Below are positions 56,389 to 64,000 of a stretch of DNA of 64,000 nt, one piece after another. A model generated the notes under the pieces. That model did not search any database, was not told the origin of the DNA, and was given only the letters and a program-made list of their open reading frames with translations. The stretch spans positions 1 to 64,000 of the forward strand of contig JADJEI010000006.1 of the NCBI GenBank assembly GCA_016709155.1, read 5' to 3'. Origin of the DNA: Ignavibacteriales bacterium. Lineage in GTDB: Bacteria > Bacteroidota > Ignavibacteria > Ignavibacteriales > Ignavibacteriaceae. The position numbers and the translations under genes are program-made. Within the stretch, counting starts at the first letter, position 1. Every line of letters begins with the position of its first letter.

Positions 56389-58746
56389 ATGTTAAGCTCC
56401 AAAATCGAATCACTGAAAAAGTATAATAACCTCTTTAACATTGCACAGAAATCTTCAAACGATTTCGCAGATAACCTTTGCGAATTTTTGGTTACAGAGT
56501 TTGATCTTCAGGCGGTTATTATTTTTAAGATTGACAATAAAAATAATTTGACGGTATTTGGAAAATCAAGCTCTGCTAAAAAAAGTTTTATTTCTGATGA
56601 AAATTTTTACTGCTCCGAATGCCCGGCATTGAAACCTGAGAGCAAACACAATACTGTATATCTGCAAAACAATTGTAAACTGCCAGCGACTGACTTTATT
56701 CTTTATGAAAGCTGCAGTGTGCTTGATATAACTTCACAGGAAAAAGTACTTTTGAAAATTGCATGCAAGTCACCAATAACTAAAAGTGATTCAGACAATC
56801 TTGAAACCATCGGTACAATGGTGGTTAATTTAATTCGGTTTTGGGTTGCAAGGCGCGGAAGTATTGATACTTCACTTAACCAATTGGTCAATGAGATAGC
56901 ACATGAACTTAGAACTCCCACCAACAGCATCATGGGTTTTGCTTCTTTGCTGAACGAAGAAAACTTAACAGCGGCTCAGTCAGAATATGTTAATACGTTA
57001 AAGAATAATGCATTAGACTTACTCACCTTGTTAAATGACTTGATAGACATAGCAAAGATTAATGCGGGTCTGATCAAAGAGAATATTACAACAGTCAGGC
57101 TCAAAGAACTTGTTACAGAGATAAGCAGAGCATTTGAGGAAAAATTAAAAAATAGAAGTATCGAGTTCATTATCAATGTTGATAAACAAATTCCAGATCA
57201 AATAAAAATTGACACGCAAAAAATCAAATATGTTTTGTTGAATATTATTAATATCTCGAAAAGGCTCATTGATGAAGGTAAAATTACTATTTCGGTAACT
57301 CCTGCCCTTCAGAATAATATAACTTTCAAAATATCAAGTACAGGAGGGGGCATTCCATCCAATAAATTGAAAGACATATTTAAGCCTTTCAGTTTGAACG
57401 AACTGCCAAATAAACAGACAATCAGCACAAGCGGTCTTGGATTAACATTGTCCAAAAAATATATCGAATTATTAAATGGTGAAATTGAAGTAAGCAGCAA
57501 TATGGGAAGAGGTACATCATTTATATTCAGCATTCCGGTAGAATTGATTACACCAATTGAGTCACAAATCTCTGCTTTGCCCAAACCCGACGGAAAGAAA
57601 AATAAAGTTCTGGTTATCGAAGACGATTATGCAACATCAAAATTACTTAGCAATTACTTAAATAAATGGGGATATGAGCCAACAATTGTAAACTCTGCAC
57701 ATCAGACAAAACAGATTATTGAAAAAGAATCTTTCCTTGCAATACTAATGGATATAGTCCTTCCTGATTCAAGCGGCTTTGAATTGTTAAAAGAACTGCG
57801 GGAGAATAAAGCCACTAAATATACTCCTGTTATAGTTTGCTCGGTTGAAACTGAACAACAAAAAGCATTTTTAATGGGGGCGGTAGAATATTTTGTAAAA
57901 CCGATTCAGTATAAATACCTTGTTGAAGTTTTGATGAGTTATAAACTTAAAAAAGATTCAACGGTGCTGATTGTCGATGATGATGTTCCTACTCTCAACT
58001 TAATTAAACAAGCTGTTGAACAGGTGGGTGTGAATGCTCTTGCAGAAAATCATTCATCCAAGGTTATGGATTTAATTGAGAATAAATCTCTCGACCTGGC
58101 AATCATTGATTTAGACATGCCGGAAGTCAATGGATTTGAACTTATTAAAATGATCAAGCTTAATCCGCATTTTGGAAAATTACCTGTTATAATTTATACC
58201 GGTAAAGAAAATTATCAGGAAGATCTTAAAAAAATTGACGGTTTATTTCAGGAACTGCTAAACAAAAAAAGCACGAACATTGAAGATCTCGCTGAAACAG
58301 TTAATGCGATGATCAATAAGTTTGATGAACCTCCAACTTCTTTAGAATTAAAAGAATCAAAGGATTCGGTAAAGATTTTACTCGTCGAGGATTATAAACA
58401 TTCTCAAATCATTGTAACAAGACTTTTGAAAAAAAATAATTTTGAATCTATCGTTGTAGTTGAAAATGGACAGGAAGCAGTTGATGAAGTTAAAAATAAT
58501 AAATACGATCTTATATTAATGGATATGCAAATGCCGGTTATGAATGGATTCGAAGCAACTCAAAGAATAAGAGAAATGGAAGAATATAAAAACACTCCGA
58601 TTATCGCCCTCACTGCTTTCGCGATGAAAGGTGACCGCGAAAAATGTTTGGATGCAGGTGCAACTGACTATATTCCTAAGCCAATCGACAGTCAGGAATT
58701 TATCGAAAAAGTTAAACACTACACTGATGTAAAAATGAAGCATTGA
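56389..58746 (+). CDS. Hybrid histidine kinase with three receiver domains and degenerate ATP site
   Basis: This 785-aa cytoplasmic protein has a GAF-like domain (about 15-145), HisKA with NEIAHELRTPTNSIMGFASL, and then an HATPase region. There, the G1 box reads ISSTGGGIP instead of DTGxGIP (Asp replaced by Ser) and the N-box is VLLNIINISKRL with the usual Asn displaced. SGLGLTLSKKY remains. Three receivers follow (about 405-520, 525-650, 660-780) with acceptors ILMDIVLPDSS, AIIDLDMPEVN and ILMDMQMPVMN. ATP binding may be impaired, so it may act as a phosphorelay hub or pseudokinase. Confidence 0.85.
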   Translation: MLSSKIESLKKYNNLFNIAQKSSNDFADNLCEFLVTEFDLQAVIIFKIDNKNNLTVFGKSSSAKKSFISDENFYCSECPALKPESKHNTVYLQNNCKLPATDFILYESCSVLDITSQEKVLLKIACKSPITKSDSDNLETIGTMVVNLIRFWVARRGSIDTSLNQLVNEIAHELRTPTNSIMGFASLLNEENLTAAQSEYVNTLKNNALDLLTLLNDLIDIAKINAGLIKENITTVRLKELVTEISRAFEEKLKNRSIEFIINVDKQIPDQIKIDTQKIKYVLLNIINISKRLIDEGKITISVTPALQNNITFKISSTGGGIPSNKLKDIFKPFSLNELPNKQTISTSGLGLTLSKKYIELLNGEIEVSSNMGRGTSFIFSIPVELITPIESQISALPKPDGKKNKVLVIEDDYATSKLLSNYLNKWGYEPTIVNSAHQTKQIIEKESFLAILMDIVLPDSSGFELLKELRENKATKYTPVIVCSVETEQQKAFLMGAVEYFVKPIQYKYLVEVLMSYKLKKDSTVLIVDDDVPTLNLIKQAVEQVGVNALAENHSSKVMDLIENKSLDLAIIDLDMPEVNGFELIKMIKLNPHFGKLPVIIYTGKENYQEDLKKIDGLFQELLNKKSTNIEDLAETVNAMINKFDEPPTSLELKESKDSVKILLVEDYKHSQIIVTRLLKKNNFESIVVVENGQEAVDEVKNNKYDLILMDMQMPVMNGFEATQRIREMEEYKNTPIIALTAFAMKGDREKCLDAGATDYIPKPIDSQEFIEKVKHYTDVKMKH

Positions 58747-58791
58747 TTTCATTTTTATATCATTGATTCCCTAATCATTCAAGAATAAATT

Positions 58792-60252
58792 ATGAACTCC
58801 GAAAAAATTCGCGTGAGGTTTGCGCCAAGCCCAACAGGTTATCTGCATGTTGGCGGACTGCGAACCGCACTATACAATTATTTATTTGCAAAAAAGAATA
58901 ACGGCACTTTTATTTTGCGAATCGAAGATACAGATCGAAACCGTTATGTCGAAGGTGCTGTCGAAAAGTTAATTAAGGCACTTAAGTGGGCTGGATTACA
59001 CTATGACGAGGGACCCGAAGTTGGCGGAGAGTTTGGACCCTACTTTCAGTCACAAAGATTAGATATCTATAAAAAATACGCTGATGAATTAATCGCTAAA
59101 GGGAAAGCATACTATTGCTTTTGTTCTCCGGAAAGATTAAAATCTTTACGCGAAGAGCAAGAGAAACAAAAACTGCCGCAAGCAAAATATGACAAACATT
59201 GCCTTCATTTATCTAAACTAGAAGTTGAAAAAAACTTAAGCGCCTCAATTCCCAATGTTGTAAGATTAAATATTGAGCAGAATCAATCGATTAAGTTCGA
59301 TGATTTAATTCGCGGGCATGTTGAGTTTGAAAGTAATAATGTTGATGACCAAATATTAATTAAAGGCGATGGCTATCCGACTTATCATCTTGCAAATGTA
59401 GTTGATGATCATTTAATGAAAATCACTCACGTAATTCGCGGTGAAGAGTGGCTTTCCTCAACTCCAAAACACGTTTTATTATATGATTCATTTGGGTGGG
59501 ATCGTCCAAAGTTTGCGCACCTCCCTCTTCTATTGAATCCTGATCGCTCAAAATTAAGTAAGCGACAGGGCGATGTTGCAGTTGAGGATTATCGCGAAAA
59601 AGGTTTTCTTAAGGATGCTCTTATCAACTTTGTAGCTCTCCTGGGATGGAATGCAGGGGATGATAGAGAATTTTATAACATTGATGGTTTGATTAATAAT
59701 TTCTCCCTTGAACGAGTCAATAAATCAGGAGCGGTGTTTGATCTGCAAAAGCTGCATTGGTTAAATGCCGAGCATCTTAGAAAAAAGTCGGAAGGTGAAT
59801 TACTTAATTTGCTGAATGAAGAATTACAGAAATCAAAATACAAAGATCAGTTTTATTCTGACATCTACTTGCTGATGATTATCAAAGCAATGAAGGAAAG
59901 AGTATCATTTGTAAAAGAGTTCATTGATAACTGTATTTACTTTTATGAAGCTCCCTCACAATACGAACAAAAAGCTGTGGAGAAAAACTGGAAACCCGAA
60001 ACTCCTGCACAATTGCATAAATTCAAAAATGAATTAGCTGAATATGATAATCCAACTATAGAAGATTTTGAACACATTATTACGAAAGCAGCCGAAGAAT
60101 TAAAAATCGGAAAAGCAAAACTGATTCACCCGCTAAGGTTAGCTGTTTCGGGTCAAAGCACCGGACCGGGAATGTTTGATTTACTTTTTATTCTTGGTAA
60201 GGATGAAGTTTTGAAAAGAATTGACACAGCAATTCAAAAGATATCTGTTTAA
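58792..60252 (+). CDS. gltX: Glutamyl-tRNA synthetase
   Basis: This 486-aa class I enzyme charges tRNA-Glu. The HIGH-type motif is APSPTGYLHVGGLRTALYNY (about residues 10-29), RIEDTDRNRYVEGAVEKLIK follows, and the KMSKS-type loop is DRSKLSKRQGDVAVEDYR. The C-terminal anticodon-binding helical domain is present. The gene is intact. GlnRS is encoded nearby, so this enzyme need not mischarge tRNA-Gln. Confidence 0.95.
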   Translation: MNSEKIRVRFAPSPTGYLHVGGLRTALYNYLFAKKNNGTFILRIEDTDRNRYVEGAVEKLIKALKWAGLHYDEGPEVGGEFGPYFQSQRLDIYKKYADELIAKGKAYYCFCSPERLKSLREEQEKQKLPQAKYDKHCLHLSKLEVEKNLSASIPNVVRLNIEQNQSIKFDDLIRGHVEFESNNVDDQILIKGDGYPTYHLANVVDDHLMKITHVIRGEEWLSSTPKHVLLYDSFGWDRPKFAHLPLLLNPDRSKLSKRQGDVAVEDYREKGFLKDALINFVALLGWNAGDDREFYNIDGLINNFSLERVNKSGAVFDLQKLHWLNAEHLRKKSEGELLNLLNEELQKSKYKDQFYSDIYLLMIIKAMKERVSFVKEFIDNCIYFYEAPSQYEQKAVEKNWKPETPAQLHKFKNELAEYDNPTIEDFEHIITKAAEELKIGKAKLIHPLRLAVSGQSTGPGMFDLLFILGKDEVLKRIDTAIQKISV

Positions 60253-60631
60253 TATTTGCAGTTTAGATTTAATAGCACTTTAGTGGTAATAAATAGCTCA
60301 GTATCGTAACAAGTACAATGTGTTTACTAAACACTAAAATGCTTTGCTTGCGTTTTACATCTTCATCCGTTTGAAGAATAAAATGCGCCATTAGTAATGG
60401 AATTAAAAATTGAACTAACATATTGTTCATCAAATATTAATCATCAATTTTGTAATAAAGTGATATAAGCTTAAAAGCTAATATAGTATAGTTATAAGCT
60501 TAAAAGCTTATATCATTATTTTTAAGTCTCATACTATAACTAACAAATGCTACAACCTTAAAAGGTTGTAATTAGTAAATACAACCTTTTAAGGTTGTAT
60601 TATGAAAAAACAAGCTTTTAAGCCTGTATCA
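60253..60631. repeat. Intergenic region with AT-rich palindromes
   Basis: There are palindromes ATAAGCTTAAAAGCTTAT (about 60493-60510), TACAACCTTAAAAGGTTGTA (60551-60570) and TACAACCTTTTAAGGTTGTA (60580-60599), and a partial AAGCTTTTAAGC unit near 60612. They resemble REP-type palindromes and may form hairpins in RNA. No gene. Confidence 0.65.
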
Positions 60632-61303
60632 TCATTTCTTATTTTTAACAGGTATTGAAGCAGCAAGCACAATATTTCTAAAGTAAGCAACATTATCAGC
60701 AACAATCGTCCATCCTGAAGCATCCATCTGCTGCGATACAGCGGATTGAGTTATACGAAGTTTAGCTGCAATTGTTTTCTGGCTATAATTTTGCAAAGCC
60801 AACAACGCAATTTTACTTTGCTTACTTGTCCATCTTGCAGAAATGAAATCTGTGTTTTGGATAATCAAATCAAGAACATTGGAATTTGGAAGGACATCTG
60901 AAACAAATTTCATTTTTCGTTTACCTTTTTTATCCAGCGCTTTCCCGGAAATTTTATAAGCATCTCCAATACCAAAAGATGACTCAATAAAATCAACAGT
61001 ACCAATTGAAATTGCCATCCTTGCATCAATTGAATCAAGCTGCATTTTTGCTTTTAGATAAGCCCGGTAAAATAATGCAATGTTAAGGGCTAACTCGGGA
61101 TTTTTTATAAGCAGTTGCCAGCTATCACCGCGGAATAATTCAGGTTCATATCTTAAAGCGTCAGGAAAGACTTTAGAAATCTCTTTGGAACAGCTTTTCA
61201 TAACTTTTATTAAAAGCTTATGTTTATCTAAAGATAATTTAGATGATTTAACAATATCGCCAGTAATGACTGAGTACAATTTTTTGGTTTTTTCTTTTGC
61301 CAT
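60632..61303 (-). CDS. SatD-family protein
   Basis: This 223-aa protein begins KLYSVITGDIVKSSKLSLDK, with the SatD-typical ITGDIVKSS and later LFRGDSWQLLIKNPELALNI, ARMAISIGTVDFI. A C-terminal helix-turn-helix (NYSQKTIAAKLRITQSAVSQ) follows. SatD-type proteins are of uncertain function, and the domain order suggests a regulator. It lies 23 bp downstream of glnS, so they may be co-transcribed. Confidence 0.75.
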   Translation of the reverse strand: MAKEKTKKLYSVITGDIVKSSKLSLDKHKLLIKVMKSCSKEISKVFPDALRYEPELFRGDSWQLLIKNPELALNIALFYRAYLKAKMQLDSIDARMAISIGTVDFIESSFGIGDAYKISGKALDKKGKRKMKFVSDVLPNSNVLDLIIQNTDFISARWTSKQSKIALLALQNYSQKTIAAKLRITQSAVSQQMDASGWTIVADNVAYFRNIVLAASIPVKNKK

Positions 61304-61326
61304 ATTATTTTTTTCGAATAACGTTT

Positions 61327-63009
61327 TTATTTCTTACCACCGGTTTTTGACCAAGTGTCTTTTAAAGTTACCGTGCGATTGAAAACAAGTTTTTCTTCTG
61401 TTGTATATTTTGTATCAACACAAAAATATCCCTGTCTTTCAAACTGAAAACGATCTCCGATCTTTGCAAATTTTACAGATGGCTCAAGTTTGGCATTTGG
61501 AATTATCTCAAGTGAATTTGGATTGATGAGTTCTTTAAAATCTTTTTCTTTCTCTCCTGCCGGGTCTTCAATAGTAAAAAGTCTATCATATAACCGAACC
61601 TCACAATCAATTGCGGTATGAACTGAAACCCAGTGAATTGTTCCTTTTACTTTTTTTGAACTTGTCCCTGTTCCGCTTTTTGTATCGGGATCGTAGCTGC
61701 AGTTGAGTTGAATTACCTCCCCGCTTTCATTTTTAATTACTTCATCGCATTTAATAATATACGCATAGCGCAATCTAACCTCCCCATTTGGAACCAAGCG
61801 ATGGAACCCCTTAGGTGGAGTTTCCATAAAATCGCTTTTCTCAATGTAAATCTCTTTTGAGAAAGGAACTTTACGATGACCCATTTCAGCATCCTCAGGA
61901 TTGTTTACCGCTTCAAGTTCTTCCTCCCCATCATAATTCGTTATCACAACTTTTAGTGGATCGAGAACTGCCATTACCCGCTGAGCACGCTTGTTCAAAT
62001 ACTCACGAATTGCAAACTCAAGTAAAGCAACATCTGTCATAGCATCTCTTTTAGCTACTCCGATCATCTCTGCAAAATTCTGAATTGCTTCAGGTGTATA
62101 TCCTTTCCTGCGATATGCAGAAATAGTCGGCATACGGGGATCGTCCCAACCATCAACAAATTTTTGCTCGACTAATTCAAGAAGCTTGCGTTTACTCATT
62201 ACAGTGTAGTTCAAATTCAACCTTGCGAATTCAATCTGCTGCGGATGATAAATTTCTAATTCATTTAAAAACCAATCATACAAAGGACGGTGTACTTCAA
62301 ACTCGAGGGTACAAATAGAATGAGTAATTCCTTCGATAGAATCTTCAAGTCCATGAGCCCAATCATAAGTTGGATAGATGCACCATTTATTTCCTGCACG
62401 ATGATGTTCTGAATGAATGATTCGGTACATAACCGGATCGCGAAGAAGCATATTTGGTGAAGTCATGTCTATTTTTGCACGAAGAACTTTTTCGCCATTC
62501 TTGAATTCACCCTTTCTCATCCGCTCGAACAAATCAAGATTTTCTACGATTGAGCGATTGCGATTAGGACTTTCTTTTCCTGCTTCAGTGATAGTTCCGC
62601 GTAAACCGCGCATTGTTTCAGGATCAGAATCATCAACGTAGGCTTTACCTTTTTTAATAAGTTTAACCGCCAATTTATACATTTGATCAAAATAATCTGA
62701 AGCGAAAAATATTCTATCTTCAAAATCGCCGCCGAGCCATTTAACATCTTCTATTATTGAATCAACATATTCCTGTTCTTCTTTGGTAGGGTTAGTATCA
62801 TCGAATCGAAGATTGAATTTACCATTGTAATCACGAGCTATTCCATAATTCAAACAAATAGATTTTGCATGCCCGATATGAAGATAGCCATTAGGTTCAG
62901 GTGGGAATCTTGTATGAACATTTCCGTTCCATTTATTCGTTTTTAAATCTTCATCTATGATTTCGTAGATAAAGTTTTTGGATTTAGCGGGATTAAGATT
63001 ATCATTCAT
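61327..63009 (-). CDS. glnS: Glutaminyl-tRNA synthetase
   Basis: This 560-aa class I enzyme has the HIGH-type motif FPPEPNGYLHIGHAKSICLN (about residues 35-54), RFDDTNPTKEEQEYV, and KMSKS-type YTVMSKRKLLELVEQ. The C-terminal beta-barrel domains have VPFSKEIYIEKSDFMETPPK. It is intact and coexists with gltX, giving direct Gln-tRNA formation. Confidence 0.95.
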   Translation of the reverse strand: MNDNLNPAKSKNFIYEIIDEDLKTNKWNGNVHTRFPPEPNGYLHIGHAKSICLNYGIARDYNGKFNLRFDDTNPTKEEQEYVDSIIEDVKWLGGDFEDRIFFASDYFDQMYKLAVKLIKKGKAYVDDSDPETMRGLRGTITEAGKESPNRNRSIVENLDLFERMRKGEFKNGEKVLRAKIDMTSPNMLLRDPVMYRIIHSEHHRAGNKWCIYPTYDWAHGLEDSIEGITHSICTLEFEVHRPLYDWFLNELEIYHPQQIEFARLNLNYTVMSKRKLLELVEQKFVDGWDDPRMPTISAYRRKGYTPEAIQNFAEMIGVAKRDAMTDVALLEFAIREYLNKRAQRVMAVLDPLKVVITNYDGEEELEAVNNPEDAEMGHRKVPFSKEIYIEKSDFMETPPKGFHRLVPNGEVRLRYAYIIKCDEVIKNESGEVIQLNCSYDPDTKSGTGTSSKKVKGTIHWVSVHTAIDCEVRLYDRLFTIEDPAGEKEKDFKELINPNSLEIIPNAKLEPSVKFAKIGDRFQFERQGYFCVDTKYTTEEKLVFNRTVTLKDTWSKTGGKK

Positions 63010-63140
63010 TTATGATTGCTTCCATTTTTTCAATTTAATTTTTTAAAATTATTTTTATTAGAAATATAAGCAAACTATTGATAATGAGTTTGGAACTACA
63101 GAGTATAATTGATAAAACGAGGACAGCAGGATGGGCTACT

Positions 63141-64000
63141 TCAGATTGATTCGATTAGATTGAGAAGATCGTTACGATTAAATGGTTTAGAGATGTAATG
63201 TGAACAGCCTTTAGACAGGAATTCTTCTTTATCACCGGACATAGCAAAAGCAGTTACGGCAACTATCGGGATGTTAGTAAAGTTAGCGTTCGATTTAATT
63301 TTTTGAATAACTTCTAAACCGCTAATCCCATTACCAAGATTTATATCCATTAATATTATGTCAAACTTATATTTGGTTAAAAGTTCCAAAGCATCCTGAC
63401 TATTAGTAGTAGTATGAACATCATGAGTTTTATTTAAAAACATTTTAACCAGCATTAGGTTTGTACTATCGTCGTCAACCACTAAAATATTTTTTATATT
63501 ACTACTTAATGGCTCCCGAGGTTTATTAATAGTAGGGATATCTTTTATAAATAATTCATCTGGTAACTCCACTTCACTAAAATCTTCCAGCAGTGGAAAT
63601 TCAATAGTAAAGCATGTGCCTTCGCCTAATTTGCTTTGCACTGAAATATTTCCATTAAGTGTTTCTACGTATTTTTTTGTTATTGTTAGTCCTAAGCCGG
63701 TGCCCTCAAACGATCTTCCAATTCCCTCGCTCACTTGTCTGAATGGTTCGAATATCAGATCAATTTTTTCTTTTGATATACCAATGCCTGTGTCTTTCAC
63801 GCTGATTATTAATACGCCGTTTATTTTTTTAGCTTCAATAATTACACTGCCGGAAAGAGTATATTTAATTGCATTCTCAACAAGGTTGATAAGAATATCA
63901 CGAAATAGTTTTTCATCAGTTACGAATAGCTGTCCATTTATTTTTAAATCTATAATTAATTTTAATCCCCGTTTTTCAGCAGTCTTTAGAAAGAGTGAAC
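63141..64000 (-). CDS. Hybrid histidine kinase, C-terminal part (runs off window)
   Basis: The gene continues beyond the window edge, so only the C-terminal part is seen. HATPase: FRDILINLVENAIKYTLSGS (N-box intact), VKDTGIGISKEKIDLIFEPF, GTGLGLTITKKYVE. Receiver: ILVVDDDSTNLMLVKMFLNK with acceptor DIILMDINLGNGISGLE, and Lys in SKGCSHYISKPF. Here all ATP-binding residues are canonical, in contrast to the kinase at 56389-58746. The frame continues upstream to 64000 without a stop. Confidence 0.9.
   Translation of the reverse strand, partial: SLFLKTAEKRGLKLIIDLKINGQLFVTDEKLFRDILINLVENAIKYTLSGSVIIEAKKINGVLIISVKDTGIGISKEKIDLIFEPFRQVSEGIGRSFEGTGLGLTITKKYVETLNGNISVQSKLGEGTCFTIEFPLLEDFSEVELPDELFIKDIPTINKPREPLSSNIKNILVVDDDSTNLMLVKMFLNKTHDVHTTTNSQDALELLTKYKFDIILMDINLGNGISGLEVIQKIKSNANFTNIPIVAVTAFAMSGDKEEFLSKGCSHYISKPFNRNDLLNLIESI

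Overview
The window is AT-rich DNA from a bacterium that most resembles the Ignavibacteria/Bacteroidota side of the FCB group. The supporting genes are a PorD-like (DUF4835) protein, a PorV/UPF0164-type barrel, a helix-hairpin-helix outer-membrane protein, an alternative EF-G, DUF6266, a RAYT with REP palindromes, and a serine palmitoyltransferase paired with a GNAT acyltransferase. The assignment is inferred from gene content only; there is no rRNA in the window.

Layout. (1) 1-9.3 kb: a gene-poor edge, then a compact head-and-packaging module of a Mu-like phage (portal, TerL and TerS leftward; protease, scaffold, capsid and decoration rightward). No tail or integrase genes are visible. Small HicA-like and SymE-like genes and a CAT-anticodon tRNA follow. 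(2) 9.5-19.1 kb: leftward housekeeping genes (DUF72, HIT, EF-G, YtxH/DUF948, isocitrate dehydrogenase, flippase-like, Maf, SpoIID). (3) 20.9-30.3 kb: a complete type I cas operon: cas6, a SpoVG-like gene, a second cas6, cas5, cas3, cas8, a small protein, cas7, cas4, a GxxExxY gene, cas1, cas2. Almost every gene is frameshifted but keeps its motifs. (4) 30.4-38.1 kb: two CRISPR arrays with related 30-bp repeats. Array 1 is regular (46 repeats). Array 2 is interleaved with 11 copies of a ~79-bp GC-rich element and with repeats carrying a 15-nt hairpin insertion. Between the two parts of array 2 sits a run of tiny hydrophobic peptides with strong ribosome-binding sites. (5) 38.3-46.8 kb: a DUF559 nuclease, a broken histidine kinase with its sigma-54 regulator, a pilin-like trio, a DUF4382 lipoprotein and small genes. 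(6) 47.2-64 kb: a RAYT/REP unit, a ceramide-type pair (SPT plus GNAT), a cyclophilin fusion, PorD, two outer-membrane proteins, a triple-receiver hybrid kinase with a degenerate ATP site, gltX, SatD, glnS and a kinase running off the window.

Most notable signals. The array 2 repeat shares its sequence with an intergenic element that also occurs outside the arrays. The tiny-peptide cluster is framed by degenerate repeats, a layout reminiscent of CRISPR-associated toxin (CreTA-like) modules. A second dispersed repeat occupies most gaps in the cas operon and supplies start and stop codons. Frameshifts cluster at 21-30 kb and 39.6-42.6 kb while long genes elsewhere are intact; this needs read-level checking before the cas genes are called dead.
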